A program made the position numbers and the translations under genes. A stretch of DNA of 51,249 nt from Bacteroides sp. (GTDB lineage Bacteria; Bacteroidota; Bacteroidia; Bacteroidales; Muribaculaceae): the NCBI GenBank assembly GCA_014802335.1, contig JAAVCL010000017.1:1-51249 (forward strand), read 5' to 3'. The stretch's first letter is position 1, and every line of letters starts with the position of its first letter. The notes under the pieces are model-generated. The model was given only the letters and a program-made list of their open reading frames with translations, made no database searches and was not told the origin of the DNA. This document shows positions 19,486 through 29,210 of this stretch, piece after piece.

Positions 19486-20364
19486 TTAGTCTTCTTTGTT
19501 ATTTTTCTTCATTGCTTCGAGATAACATTCAAGTGTATTCTCCATGAGGCAAGCGCGCGTCATCGGGCCTACACCTCCGGGAACTGGTGTTATAACCGAA
19601 GCTTTTTCGACAACTGCATCGTAGTCGACATCGCCGGCAAGTTTGCCTGTTTCAGGGTCGCGGTTCACACCCACATCGATTACAACCGCACCGGGTGCAA
19701 CCATATCGGCGGTAACCATTCTGAGTCGGCCAACGGCGGCCACAAGTATGTCGGCTCGGCGAGTCACTTCGGCAAGATTGCGGGTGCGGCTGTGAGCTAT
19801 TGTTACTGTCGCATTCTTGTCTAAAAGCATTTTCGACATCGGCAGCCCCACTATATTGCTGCGGCCGATAACAACAGCCTCTTTCCCTTCGATTTCTACG
19901 CCGGCCTCTTCAAGCATGCGCATCACTCCTTTCGGAGTGCAGGGATAAACGCAGGGCCTTTTCTGCCACAGGGCGGCCACATTGGCCGGATGAAAGCCAT
20001 CCACATCCTTTTTGCGTGCTATTGCCTCGATGACGCGGTCTTCATCTATATGCTTCGGCACAGGAAGCTGAACAAGAATACCGTCAACTTCCGAATCTGC
20101 ATTGAGATCGGAGATGATTTTCAGCAATTCTTCTTCGGTGGTTGCTTCCGGAAGGCGGATGGTGGTGCTTTTATAGCCCACTTGTTCGGCATCTTTCCCT
20201 TTAGATTTTACATACGACTGGCTGGCCGGATCTTCTCCAACAAGAATTACAGCCAGATGGGGTGCGCGGCCATATTTCTCCACGAGGGCCGGAACGCGCG
20301 CGGCGATATCTTCCTTAATTTTCTTTGCAAGATCCTTGCCGCTTATTATTTTTGTTTCTGCCAT
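19486..20364 (-). CDS. folD: Bifunctional methylene-THF dehydrogenase / methenyl-THF cyclohydrolase
   Basis: Interconverts 5,10-methylene-THF and 10-formyl-THF, the C1 donor that PurH needs. The 292-residue protein has the catalytic SYVKSKGKDAE with Tyr51 and Lys55. DGILVQLPVPKHID, GRSNIVGLPM and the C-terminal PVPGGVGPMTRA are the family signatures. Placement inside the pur operon links C1 supply to demand. It lies 36 bases after purD and six before purB. Confidence 0.97.
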   Translation of the reverse strand: MAETKIISGKDLAKKIKEDIAARVPALVEKYGRAPHLAVILVGEDPASQSYVKSKGKDAEQVGYKSTTIRLPEATTEEELLKIISDLNADSEVDGILVQLPVPKHIDEDRVIEAIARKKDVDGFHPANVAALWQKRPCVYPCTPKGVMRMLEEAGVEIEGKEAVVIGRSNIVGLPMSKMLLDKNATVTIAHSRTRNLAEVTRRADILVAAVGRLRMVTADMVAPGAVVIDVGVNRDPETGKLAGDVDYDAVVEKASVITPVPGGVGPMTRACLMENTLECYLEAMKKNNKED

Positions 20365-20400
20365 GATCTGATTGATTCGATTTTGCTTGGCGTTGTTTAA

Positions 20401-21648
20401 TTATGCTTCGCGGGCTCCGATATCGGTGCGGTTAAAGAGTCCCTTACAGTCTATCTTATTTACCGATGCGTAGGCTGCCTTGCGTGCGGCTGCAAGTGTC
20501 TCGCCTTCGCCAAGCACCATCAGCACGCGGCCTCCTACTGTCTGGATTTTGTCTCCGTATGTCCCGGTTCCCATGTGATAGACGGGTGTGGTCACATCCT
20601 TCAATCCGAGAATAGTATGTCCCTTCTCATAGTGACCCGGATAGCCTTTGGCGGCCATTACAACTCCGAGCACTGTTTCAGGTTTCCATTTCGGTTCATA
20701 TTCGCGGCCTTCTACGGCTGCGTCTATAAACTCATAGAAATCTCCGTCAAAACGTGGAAGAACAACTTCGGTTTCCGGGTCTCCGAAGCGTGCATTGAAT
20801 TCTATGACCTTCGGGGTGCCTTTGTGGAGGATCAGACCGCCGTAGAGCACGCCGGTAAACGGAACTCCCTCTTCCACCATGGTATCAGCCACCGGTTGAA
20901 GAATCGTTTCAAGAGCTGTCTGCTTTATTTCTTCCGTTACGAACGGAACCGGCGAATAAGCACCCATTCCCCCTGTGTTGGGTCCTGCATCATGGTCGTA
21001 GGCCCGCTTGTGGTCGCGGGCGATTGCCAATGGATACAGACGATTCCCGTTTACGATGCACATAAACGAAAATTCGGGGCCATCCAGAAATTCCTCGATA
21101 ACGACGCGTCCCTTGCCGAATGTCTCGTCGAGAAGCATGTCGCGCAACGCATCTTCGGCCTCTTTGAGAGTAAGGGCAACAACGACTCCTTTCCCTGCTG
21201 CCAGTCCGTCATATTTTATAACCACCGGAATCGGGCCGGCTTTCACGTAAGCCAGAGCCTCATCGAAGTTGTCGAAAGTGCGATAGGCGGCGGTGGGGAC
21301 GCCATGCCGTGCCATCAGATCTTTGGCATATTCTTTTGAGCTCTCGATGCGTGCGGCTGCCTTGGTGGGCCCGAAGATTTTAAGTCCGGCTTCGCGGAAC
21401 GCATCAACGATGCCAAGAGCAAGGGCTGCTTCGGGGCCGACGATGGTCATATCGATATTTTCAGCCTTGGCAAACTCCAGCAGATTCTTTACATCGCTCA
21501 CCGGAATGGGAACACATTCGGCCGCGGTGGCTATCCCGGCATTGCCGGGAGCTGCATATATTTTTGAAACCTGGGGAGAGCGCGACAGTGCGTCGACAAT
21601 GGCATGGCATCTGCCTCCGCCTCCGATTACGAGTACTTTCTTTGACAT
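20401..21648 (-). CDS. purD: Phosphoribosylamine-glycine ligase (GAR synthetase)
   Basis: Second step of purine synthesis: ligation of glycine to phosphoribosylamine with ATP. The 415-residue ATP-grasp protein begins KVLVIGGGGRCHAI, has IKYDGLAAGKGVVVA as ATP-binding strand-turn-strand, and EFNARFGDPETEVVLPR as the metal site, which is the GARS signature. It starts 17 bases after purH. Confidence 0.97.
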   Translation of the reverse strand: MSKKVLVIGGGGRCHAIVDALSRSPQVSKIYAAPGNAGIATAAECVPIPVSDVKNLLEFAKAENIDMTIVGPEAALALGIVDAFREAGLKIFGPTKAAARIESSKEYAKDLMARHGVPTAAYRTFDNFDEALAYVKAGPIPVVIKYDGLAAGKGVVVALTLKEAEDALRDMLLDETFGKGRVVIEEFLDGPEFSFMCIVNGNRLYPLAIARDHKRAYDHDAGPNTGGMGAYSPVPFVTEEIKQTALETILQPVADTMVEEGVPFTGVLYGGLILHKGTPKVIEFNARFGDPETEVVLPRFDGDFYEFIDAAVEGREYEPKWKPETVLGVVMAAKGYPGHYEKGHTILGLKDVTTPVYHMGTGTYGDKIQTVGGRVLMVLGEGETLAAARKAAYASVNKIDCKGLFNRTDIGAREA

Positions 21649-21665
21649 GGGTTGTTGATTCCGTT

Positions 21666-23195
21666 TTAGTGTTTGAAATGACGCATGCCGGTGAACAGCA
21701 TGGTAATTCCTTTCTCATTTGCCTTCTTGATCGAATCTTCATCGCGGATGCTGCCGCCGGGCTGAACAATTGCACTCACTCCGTAGCGGGCAGCCTGTTC
21801 AACAGTGTCATCGAAGGGCAGGAAGCCGTCTGAGCAAAGCACGAGTCCTTCGGTAGCTCCGGCTGCTTTTGCTTCCTCAAGAGCGATGGTTGCAGAACCC
21901 ACGCGATTCATCTGGCCTGCTCCAACTCCAAGGGTTGCTCCGTCTTTTACGACCACAATTGCATTTGACTTAACGTGCTTGCAAATCTTCCAGCCGAAAT
22001 CCATATCGGCAAGTTCGCGCGCATCCGGCTTACGCTCGGTGACACACATGCTTTCCGTGATTTCCACACATTCGGTGTCGGCATCTTGAACAAGAAGACC
22101 TCCGGTTACTCCCACGTAACGGTCGCGCTTCTCTCCGCGCTGTTCCATCTTCACCTCAAGAACGCGCAGGTTTTTCTTCTTGGAGAATACCTCCATTGCT
22201 TCCGGAGTGAATCCGGGGGCCATTACTATCTCAAGGAAAATGGGTTTCATTGCAAGTGCGGTTTCTTCGTTCACCTCGCGATTGAAGGCTACGATTCCAC
22301 CGTAAATGCTTACCTTGTCTGCTTCGTAAGCGCGTGTCCATGCGTCAAGAACGTCTGCACCTACGGCCGCTCCGCACGGATTCATGTGTTTGAGGCCAAC
22401 ACAGAACGGAGCTTCGAATTCACTCACGATCTCAAGGGCTGCATTGGCATCCTGAATGTTATTGTACGAAAGCTCCTTGCCCTGAAGCTGGCGTGCGGTT
22501 GCCACGGAATATGAATACTCTTTCTCTTCGCGATAGAAGCCTGCATGCTGGTGCGGATTTTCTCCATAGCGCAGATCCTGAACCTTGTCGAAGGTAAGGA
22601 ACAGCTTTTCGGGGAGTCCGGCCACCTTGCGCATATACTCGGCGATATGGCTGTCGTAAAGCGCTGTGTGGGTATAGGCTTTTGCTGAAAGACGAAGACG
22701 TGTCTCTTCGGTTGTATTGCCGTTGGCACGGATTTCTTCGAGAATCATCGGATAGTCTGCCGGTTCGCAAACCACCGTGACACTCTTGCAGTTTTTAGCT
22801 GCCGAACGCAACATCGACGGGCCGCCTATGTCTATATGCTCGATTGCGTCAGCTAACGTAACGTCGGGTTTTGCCACGGTTGCTTCAAACGGATAGAGAT
22901 TTACACACACAAGGTCAATAAGTCCGATGCCGTTTTCAGCCAGCTGTTCCATGTCGGTTTCCACATCACGGCGCCCCAGAAGTGCTCCGTGAACTTTGGG
23001 GTGAAGAGTCTTTACGCGGCCTCCGCAGATTTCAGGAAAACCTGTTATCTCACTGATTCCGGTGACTTCAAGACCACTTTCAAGCAACATTTTTTTTGTT
23101 CCGCCGGTGGCTATGATTTCCCAGCCCATTTCTTTGAGTGCGGTGGCAAATTCCACCACCCCTGTCTTATCACTGACGCTGATTAAAGCTTTCAT
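21666..23195 (-). CDS. purH: Bifunctional AICAR formyltransferase / IMP cyclohydrolase
   Basis: Last two steps to IMP. The 509-residue protein has the N-terminal cyclohydrolase (MGS-like) domain with ALISVSDKTGVVEFA and GGRVKTLHPKVHG. The C-terminal formyltransferase domain has the KHMNPCGAAV signature near residue 270. It releases no intermediates from the pathway besides AICAR, which is also the by-product of histidine synthesis. It lies 45 bases after purM. Confidence 0.97.
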   Translation of the reverse strand: MKALISVSDKTGVVEFATALKEMGWEIIATGGTKKMLLESGLEVTGISEITGFPEICGGRVKTLHPKVHGALLGRRDVETDMEQLAENGIGLIDLVCVNLYPFEATVAKPDVTLADAIEHIDIGGPSMLRSAAKNCKSVTVVCEPADYPMILEEIRANGNTTEETRLRLSAKAYTHTALYDSHIAEYMRKVAGLPEKLFLTFDKVQDLRYGENPHQHAGFYREEKEYSYSVATARQLQGKELSYNNIQDANAALEIVSEFEAPFCVGLKHMNPCGAAVGADVLDAWTRAYEADKVSIYGGIVAFNREVNEETALAMKPIFLEIVMAPGFTPEAMEVFSKKKNLRVLEVKMEQRGEKRDRYVGVTGGLLVQDADTECVEITESMCVTERKPDARELADMDFGWKICKHVKSNAIVVVKDGATLGVGAGQMNRVGSATIALEEAKAAGATEGLVLCSDGFLPFDDTVEQAARYGVSAIVQPGGSIRDEDSIKKANEKGITMLFTGMRHFKH

Positions 23196-23240
23196 TATTC
23201 TTTATTTCCTTTTTACCTGTTACAATTTTTGATTTTTAGC

Positions 23241-24266
23241 TCATACGAGTGTCACCCCGTTCCCTTCAACTACGCGGCCGATAATCTTGGCATCGACGCC
23301 CTGCGCGTGAAGATTCTCAACTGCTTTTTCGGCCTCATTCTCTGAAACGGCGATTACCATTCCAATGCCCATGTTGAAAATGTTGAACATTTCGCGACGG
23401 GGGAGGTTGCCATATTTGCGAAGCAGTTCGAAGACGGGAAGAATTTCCCAGCTGCCGTCTTTGATTTCGACGCCGAGGCCTTCACCCAGAATACGGGGAA
23501 TATTTTCATCAAAGCCTCCTCCGGTGATGTGGGCCACGCCGTGAACGTCTACCGACTTCATCAGTCCGAGAACCGGCTTTACATAAATTTTTGTTGGAGT
23601 CAGCAGAACCTCTCCGAGAGTTTTATCTCCTGTCTCTTCATATTTCTTATTGAGGTCAAGGCCTGCATCTTTCACGATTTTTCTCACAAGAGAGAATCCG
23701 TTGGAATGGACACCGCTTGAGGGGAGACCGATCAGAACATCGCCTGCTGCCACTTTTGAGCCGTCGATAAGGGAATCTTTTTCAACGGCTCCGACTGTGA
23801 ACCCGGCGATATCATAATCTTCCGGAGCATACATGCCGGGCATTTCGGCTGTTTCGCCACCCACAAGAGCGCAGCCGGCCTGACGGCATCCTTCGGCCAC
23901 CCCGGCAACGATGGCTTCCACCACTTCCGGGCGGTTATGGCCAACTGCCACATAGTCTAAAAAGAGCAGTGGCTCTGCGCCTTGTGCAAGAACATCGTTC
24001 ACACACATTGCCACCGCGTCGATACCTATCGTATCATGACGGTCAAGCTCGAAGGCTATTTTCAATTTGGTGCCGACACCGTCGGTGCCGCTCACCAGGA
24101 TTGGATGCTTGTAGCCAAGTGATCCTAAATCAAACATTCCGCCGAAGGCGCCGATGCCGCCCATACACCCGGGGCGAACGGTGGAGGCCACATGCTTCTT
24201 GATGCGGCTCACAACTTCATATCCCGCTTCAAGGTTTACGCCTGAAGCTTCATAACTTTTTGCCAT
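23241..24266 (-). CDS. purM: Phosphoribosylformylglycinamidine cyclo-ligase (AIR synthetase)
   Basis: Closes the imidazole ring: FGAM to AIR with ATP. The 341-residue length fits. [14 protein letters not shown] text appears as [26 protein letters not shown] and [11 protein letters not shown] are the family signatures, as is [13 protein letters not shown] near the C-terminus. It starts 12 bases after purL. Confidence 0.97.
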   Translation of the reverse strand: MAKSYEASGVNLEAGYEVVSRIKKHVASTVRPGCMGGIGAFGGMFDLGSLGYKHPILVSGTDGVGTKLKIAFELDRHDTIGIDAVAMCVNDVLAQGAEPLLFLDYVAVGHNRPEVVEAIVAGVAEGCRQAGCALVGGETAEMPGMYAPEDYDIAGFTVGAVEKDSLIDGSKVAAGDVLIGLPSSGVHSNGFSLVRKIVKDAGLDLNKKYEETGDKTLGEVLLTPTKIYVKPVLGLMKSVDVHGVAHITGGGFDENIPRILGEGLGVEIKDGSWEILPVFELLRKYGNLPRREMFNIFNMGIGMVIAVSENEAEKAVENLHAQGVDAKIIGRVVEGNGVTLV

Positions 24267-24278
24267 TGTATGTGATGC

Positions 24279-27200
24279 TTATTGTTTTTTCTGGAAGTAA
24301 CGAACTGCGTTCTCAAAGAGATTCTGCGACTTGTTGCCGGCCACATTCTTCATCAGGCCCTCGCGATACCTTTCCGAGTGGCCCATCTTGCCCAGTATAT
24401 GACCGTCGGGCGATATTATGCCTTCGATAGCAAATGTCGAACCATTCGGATTGTAGGGAGATTCCATGGTGGCATGGCCTGTGGCCGGATCGGTATACTG
24501 GAATGCAATCTGACCATTTTTCAGAAGCGTGTTGATGAGTTCGGCGTCGGCAACGAATTTGCCTTCGCCATGCGACATCGCGATCGAGTGAAGTTCTCCG
24601 ACTTCAAAAGAATCAAGCCAGGGAGAGGCCGTGGTTCCAACTCGCGTAACGGCTATCTGCGAAATGTGACGGTTAATATCATTGCGGAACAGTGTGGGAG
24701 AGTCGGGGGTGAGATCTCCGATTTTGCCGAATGGCAGAAGACCCGATTTCACAAGTGCCTGGAATCCGTTGCAGATACCCAGAATCAGGCCTCCGCGTGA
24801 TTGAAGACGTTCGATAGCACTTCTCACCTCTACATTCAGCAGGACAGTGGCAATGAACTTACCCGAGCCGTCAGGTTCGTCGGCTGCCGAGAAGCCGCCA
24901 CTTATCGCAAATATCTGGCAGGCATCGATGTTGGCTGCCATTTCCTTGCACGAGGCGGTGATGTCTTCTCCCGAAAGATTGCGGAATACTCCGATTCTCA
25001 CTTCGGCGCCGGCGGCTGTGAACGCTGCCTGCATGTCGTAGTCGCAGTTGGTGCCGGGGAATACCGGCAGATACACTACCGGTGTCTCAATAGCTTCTCC
25101 CGGATATGGAGCCGACTTGCGGTCGCAAACCGCATCGGTTACATCGCCCGTGGTGTCTGCCTTGTCGGGATAGATTTCGTTGAAGCGTTCCCGAACTTTC
25201 TTGTCGAGGTCGGCGATAGCGAACTTATGATGATCGATCATCACTATCGGTTCCTCTATTGTCGAACCGATAAATTCAACTCCCGGTATATCCAGCGGGC
25301 CGGTGGCTTCGATTACTATCGAACCGTATGCAGAATCGAAAATGTCGTTTTCATCGTAGGATATGTCTGCGCCGATTCTATTGCCTAATGACATTTTGAC
25401 AATAGCTTCGGCGATACCTCCGAATCCCACAGCGTATGCGCTCACCACGTGTCCGGCCTTTATTTCGCGATGCAATGCTTCGTATGATGCTTTCAGGGCT
25501 TCGGTGTCGGGCATGTAGTTGGCAAGTGGCTTGTGGCGCAAAAGGAAGATGCCATTTCCCGCTTTCTTGAATTCGGGGCTTATGACGTCGCGAGCATCAA
25601 CCGCCCCGGCGCTGAAGGCGATCAATGTGGGGGGAACATTCAGATCTCCGAACGTACCGCTCATTGAATCCTTTCCTCCTATAGAACCTAGTCCGAATTC
25701 TTTCTGCATCTTAAGGGTGCCGAGAAGGGCTGCCAGGGGCTTGCCCCATGCTTGTTCGGAACTCATGCGTTCGAAATATTCCTGATATGAGAAACGAAGG
25801 CGATTGAAATCGGCGCCGGCCGCAACAGACTTGGCAATTGCCTCAACCACCGAATATGCTGCACCATGATAAGGACTCCAGCTCATGATGTAGGGGTTGA
25901 ATCCCCAGGCCATCATGCTCGCGGTGTTGGTGAAATGATTGCCAACAGGAAGTTTCTGAACACTCACCTGTGTTTCGGTGCCGTTGGTAGCCCCGCCGAA
26001 GGGCATCAACACTGTGGTTGCGCCGATTGTCGAGTCGAACATTTCAATCAGTCCGCGCTGAGAGGTTACATTGGCATCAAGCAGATTGCTGATGAATTTC
26101 TCTTCAATATCTTTTCCTGCGAGTTCGCGCACAAACGGATTTTTTTCTTCCACGCTTTCCACGCGAGCCTTGGCGAAATGAGGCGCTCCGGCCGAGTCGA
26201 TAAATTCTCTTTTGAGGTCGGCCACAAGCTTGCCGTCGCGATATAGACGCATACGGCCCGAGTCGGTCACATCGGCAACATGGCGCACTTCAATATTCTC
26301 TTCATGACAATATTTCATGAACTCTTCCATGTCTTTGGCTTCCACCACGGCCGACATGCGTTCCTGACTTTCAGATATGGCAAGCTCGGTTGCGTTGAGA
26401 CCGTCATATTTCGTGGTGACACGGTCCAGATATATGTCAAGACCGTCGGTAAGTTCGCCTATGGCCACACTTACACCTCCTGCTCCGAAATCGTTCGACT
26501 TCTTGATGAGTCTGGTCACTTCCGGGCGGCGGAACAATCTGGAAAGTTTACGCTCTTCGGGGGCATTACCTTTCTGCACTTCGCTGCCGCACATCTCAAG
26601 AGATGATTCGGTGTGTTCTTTCGAAGAGCCTGTGGCCCCGCCGATACCGTCGCGTCCGGTGCGGCCGCCGAACATCAGCACAACATCACCCGGGGCCGGG
26701 CGTTCGCGTCTCACATCGGCAGCGCGGACTGCTCCTGCCACTGCGCCCACTTCAAGACGTTTGGCAACATATCCGGGATGATATATTTCTCTTACATGGG
26801 TTGTGGCAAGTCCGATTTGATTGCCGTATGATGAATAGCCGTGTGCGGCGCCGCGCGATATCACACGCTGGGGCAATTTGCCGGAAAGGGTTGCATCAAC
26901 CGGTTGCCAGATGTCGCCGGCACCCGTAACGCGCATTGCCTGGAAAACGTAGCTGCGCCCGCTCAGCGGGTCGCGGATTGCACCGCCGAGACATGTTGAA
27001 GCCCCGCCGAAGGGTTCGATCTCGGTGGGGTGGTTGTGGGTTTCGTTTTTGAATTGGAGCAGCCATTTCTCGGTCTCTCCATCAACATCAACATCCACAT
27101 ATATGCTGCAGGCATTATTCTCTTCACTCTGTTCGAGGTCATCAAGTTTACCGTTGGCCTTGAGCCAGCGGGCACCTATCGTGGCGAGATCCATAAGGCA

Positions 27201-27992
27201 AAGTGGCTTGTCGCCACGGCCTAATTCGGCACGCATCTTGTTCCATAACCCGAGACTTTCACGGATGTCGGGTGCGATGAACGATTCTTCCACGTCAATA
27301 TCAGTGAGGCGGGAGGTGAAGGTGGTGTGGCGGCAATGGTCGCTCCAATATGTGTCGAGGATGCGCAGCTCTGTTTCGTTGGGGTCGCGACCTTCCGCAG
27401 TGAAGTATCTCACAACTTCCATCAGGTCGTCACCATTCATGGCAAGCCCTTTTTCCTTAACGTATGAGGTCGCTTCTTCCGGAGTTATGTCGCGAAATCC
27501 TGCCAATGTCTCCACCGGCTCTGCATGCGCACGTTCGGGGAGTGCGAGTATATTCAGGTTTTTTTCTCGAGATTCAACCGCATTGATCAGATAATGTTTG
27601 ATTTTCTCCATCTGATCGGGGGTGACACTATTGTCGAAAATATAAAGACGGGCGGAAAGGATTTCAACATCGGCCCGAGGGTCAACCAGACGCACACATT
27701 CGCGGGCTGCCGAAGCTCGCTGGTCGAACTGACCCGGCAGCGCTTCAACACCCAGGTGGGGTGCGTTCTCAAATGAAAGTGAATCGGTTACAGTGTCGGT
27801 GGCTGCTTCTCCAAACACGCCGTAACGGGTGGCGTCAAGGAGGTCATCTGTAAATCCGAAAAGATCATAAACGCAGACCAACCGTAAATCTTGGATGTCT
27901 GTCCCTAATGCGGAATTAAGCTCTTTGCGGAGACTTTCGGCCTCAACACGGAATTCCGGACGTTTCTCGACGAAAATGCGATGGGTTTTCAT
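24279..27992 (-). CDS. purL: Phosphoribosylformylglycinamidine synthase, single-chain form
   Basis: Converts FGAR to FGAM with glutamine and ATP. The 1237-residue single chain unites the N-terminal linker, two PurM-like ATPase halves and a C-terminal glutaminase, unlike the split PurLQS of Gram-positive bacteria. Visible marks are SDHCRHTTF, FKNETHNHPTEIEPFGGAST (glycine-rich flap), GSIGGKDSMSGTF and the glutaminase LILGICNGFQALVKSG with the catalytic Cys. It lies 60 bases after purE. Confidence 0.97.
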   Translation of the reverse strand: MKTHRIFVEKRPEFRVEAESLRKELNSALGTDIQDLRLVCVYDLFGFTDDLLDATRYGVFGEAATDTVTDSLSFENAPHLGVEALPGQFDQRASAARECVRLVDPRADVEILSARLYIFDNSVTPDQMEKIKHYLINAVESREKNLNILALPERAHAEPVETLAGFRDITPEEATSYVKEKGLAMNGDDLMEVVRYFTAEGRDPNETELRILDTYWSDHCRHTTFTSRLTDIDVEESFIAPDIRESLGLWNKMRAELGRGDKPLCLMDLATIGARWLKANGKLDDLEQSEENNACSIYVDVDVDGETEKWLLQFKNETHNHPTEIEPFGGASTCLGGAIRDPLSGRSYVFQAMRVTGAGDIWQPVDATLSGKLPQRVISRGAAHGYSSYGNQIGLATTHVREIYHPGYVAKRLEVGAVAGAVRAADVRRERPAPGDVVLMFGGRTGRDGIGGATGSSKEHTESSLEMCGSEVQKGNAPEERKLSRLFRRPEVTRLIKKSNDFGAGGVSVAIGELTDGLDIYLDRVTTKYDGLNATELAISESQERMSAVVEAKDMEEFMKYCHEENIEVRHVADVTDSGRMRLYRDGKLVADLKREFIDSAGAPHFAKARVESVEEKNPFVRELAGKDIEEKFISNLLDANVTSQRGLIEMFDSTIGATTVLMPFGGATNGTETQVSVQKLPVGNHFTNTASMMAWGFNPYIMSWSPYHGAAYSVVEAIAKSVAAGADFNRLRFSYQEYFERMSSEQAWGKPLAALLGTLKMQKEFGLGSIGGKDSMSGTFGDLNVPPTLIAFSAGAVDARDVISPEFKKAGNGIFLLRHKPLANYMPDTEALKASYEALHREIKAGHVVSAYAVGFGGIAEAIVKMSLGNRIGADISYDENDIFDSAYGSIVIEATGPLDIPGVEFIGSTIEEPIVMIDHHKFAIADLDKKVRERFNEIYPDKADTTGDVTDAVCDRKSAPYPGEAIETPVVYLPVFPGTNCDYDMQAAFTAAGAEVRIGVFRNLSGEDITASCKEMAANIDACQIFAISGGFSAADEPDGSGKFIATVLLNVEVRSAIERLQSRGGLILGICNGFQALVKSGLLPFGKIGDLTPDSPTLFRNDINRHISQIAVTRVGTTASPWLDSFEVGELHSIAMSHGEGKFVADAELINTLLKNGQIAFQYTDPATGHATMESPYNPNGSTFAIEGIISPDGHILGKMGHSERYREGLMKNVAGNKSQNLFENAVRYFQKKQ

Positions 27993-28052
27993 TGATCAGT
28001 GATATCAAGTCGTTTTTTTATCAGTTAATAAAGGCAACGACTCTTTTTTATT

Positions 28053-28526
28053 TTAAATTTCAGTTTCAAGTATTTTTTTTGCTTGTTCTTCACGGAAGAG
28101 GTGAAGTTTTTCCTGCAGTGTTTCATCGGTCACTGCAAGAATCTCGATTGCAAGGAGGGCGGCATTCTTAGCCCCGTCAATCGCCACGGTGGCAACCGGA
28201 ATACCCGAGGGCATCTGAACTGTCGACAACAACGAGTCGAGTCCTCTCATTGCTTTTGACATGATGGGCACTCCGATCACCGGCAGGGTGGTGTGGGAAG
28301 CAACAACACCTGCAAGGTGGGCTGCTCCGCCGGCCCCGGCGATAAACGCTGCGATGCCACGCTGGCGCGCCCCGGCCATCCAGGCTCCCAATGCTTCGGG
28401 GGTGCGGTGCGCGCTATAAACCTTCTTCTCGTATTCCACGCCAAACTGGTCCAGAATTTCAAACGAACCTTTCATTACCTCAAGGTCGCTTGTTGAACCC
28501 ATGACGATGCCAACTTTCTTGTTCAT
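28053..28526 (-). CDS. purE: N5-carboxyaminoimidazole ribonucleotide mutase
   Basis: Shifts the carboxyl group of N5-CAIR to give CAIR. The 157-residue class I PurE has [10 protein letters not shown] with the phosphate loop and YSAHRTPE with His40 and Arg41. Class I PurE normally works after PurK, which is not in this window. It is the first gene of the ten-gene operon and has a leader of about 230 bases from the promoter at 28764-28794. Confidence 0.95.
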   Translation of the reverse strand: MNKKVGIVMGSTSDLEVMKGSFEILDQFGVEYEKKVYSAHRTPEALGAWMAGARQRGIAAFIAGAGGAAHLAGVVASHTTLPVIGVPIMSKAMRGLDSLLSTVQMPSGIPVATVAIDGAKNAALLAIEILAVTDETLQEKLHLFREEQAKKILETEI

Positions 28527-28763
28527 AATAAAATATATGTATTTTCTATTCTGCGTTCCGTGCTGTATGCCGTTTAAACAACGTTATCGGGAATCGGGCC
28601 TCTTCCGTCGCTTTCACCCGGTTATAATACACACAAGCGCCCGATTCTTTTTTTAAGAATGGGCGCGTTGAGTGTGCACACTCGGGTGTATGCCACACAA
28701 GCTGTAATGTAGCTGATGAGGAGTTGCTTTGAAATTTGGATTCTCCGCCGTCATTTCCATATG
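28527..28763 (-). promoter_or_regulatory. purE operon leader with two mutually exclusive hairpins
   Basis: Hairpin A pairs 28637-28649 (GCGCCCGATTCTT) with 28655-28666 (AAGAATGGGCGC), 12 pairs and one bulge. Its GCCCGATTC (28639-28647) can alternatively pair, nine bases exactly, with GAATCGGGC at 28591-28599. On the transcript this gives competing 1:2 and 2:3 structures. No T-run follows hairpin A, so it is not a plain intrinsic terminator. I see no known riboswitch consensus here. A 33-codon mini-ORF ends in the hairpin loop. Confidence 0.5.
28653..28754 (-). CDS. Possible His-rich leader peptide of the purE operon
   Basis: A 33-codon ORF starting at the ATG 28754, just after the predicted transcript start, and ending with TAA in the loop of leader hairpin A. 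Its later part reads HQLHYSLCGIHPSVHTQRAH, five His in the last 21 codons. There is no known family. It may be coding by chance. The idea of a leader peptide rests on its position against the hairpin and the His bias. Confidence 0.25.
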   Translation of the reverse strand: MTAENPNFKATPHQLHYSLCGIHPSVHTQRAHS

Positions 28764-28794
28764 CAAAATTACTCAATTTTTTGCAATTCTCAAA
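28764..28794 (-). promoter_or_regulatory. Promoter of the ten-gene purine operon
   Basis: Minus strand TAATTTTG (28764-28771) with TTTG (28791-28794) and a 19-base spacer. Transcription should start near 28757, about 230 bases before purE. Confidence 0.75.
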
Positions 28795-28853
28795 ATATCA
28801 GGCGGTGAAGTTTAAAACAGCAATTCTATTTTGGAGTATTTCGGTTCTTTTTG

Positions 28854-28875
28854 AGAAGTCGTTTAAACTACTTCT
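28854..28875. repeat. Near-palindrome downstream of the HTH gene
   Basis: AGAAGTCGTTTAAACTACTTCT, a 22-base palindrome with one mismatched pair. It is a relative of the perfect copy at 29211-29232 and of the half copy at 51104. It lies between the HTH stop and the purE promoter. Confidence 0.7.
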
Positions 28876-28899
28876 GATTTGTCAGCCCACCGTAAGGTC

Positions 28900-29121
28900 T
28901 CATTTATCTTGAGTTTTGGGTCTCCCTGTCAATAAATCTTTAACGTCGATGTTCAGTAATTCCGAAATCTTAAAAAGTGTCTCGAGAGAGGGTTGCATCT
29001 TGTTTGAACACCAGCGGGAAACCGTTGCTTCATTTTTACCGAGTTGCTCGGCAAGCCATTTACCGGTCTTCCCGTTTTCGATTAATGCTATTTTTATTCT
29101 GTTTATTTTTTGTATTTCCAT
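28900..29121 (-). CDS. Small XRE-family helix-turn-helix regulator
   Basis: A 73-residue DNA-binding protein. The helix-turn-helix covers about 18-42 (GKWLAEQLGKNEATVSRWCS), followed by the typical third part PSLETLFKISELLNIDVKDLL. There is no effector domain. It sits alone between the pyrimidine operon terminator and the purine operon promoter in the same direction, flanked on both sides by GTTTAAAC palindromes. A role in controlling the neighbouring operons is possible but only inferred from position. Confidence 0.88.
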   Translation of the reverse strand: MEIQKINRIKIALIENGKTGKWLAEQLGKNEATVSRWCSNKMQPSLETLFKISELLNIDVKDLLTGRPKTQDK

Positions 29122-29162
29122 TTGTGTTGTGCTTGACTTTTATAATTATTTGATGTCAGTCG

Positions 29163-29170
29163 CAAAATTA
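29163..29170 (-). promoter_or_regulatory. -7 box of the HTH gene
   Basis: Minus strand TAATTTTG, 41 bases upstream of the ATG at 29121. No TTTG lies at the usual 19-20 base distance, so only the -7 element is supported. Confidence 0.5.
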
Positions 29171-29210
29171 ATAATTTATTTTGATATTTCCTCGGATATT
29201 TGTGATGAAA

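Noticed and set aside
28546..28776. 76-codon open frame upstream of purE
   Set aside because: It starts at a TTG inside the -7 promoter box, has no family likeness and covers the leader hairpins.
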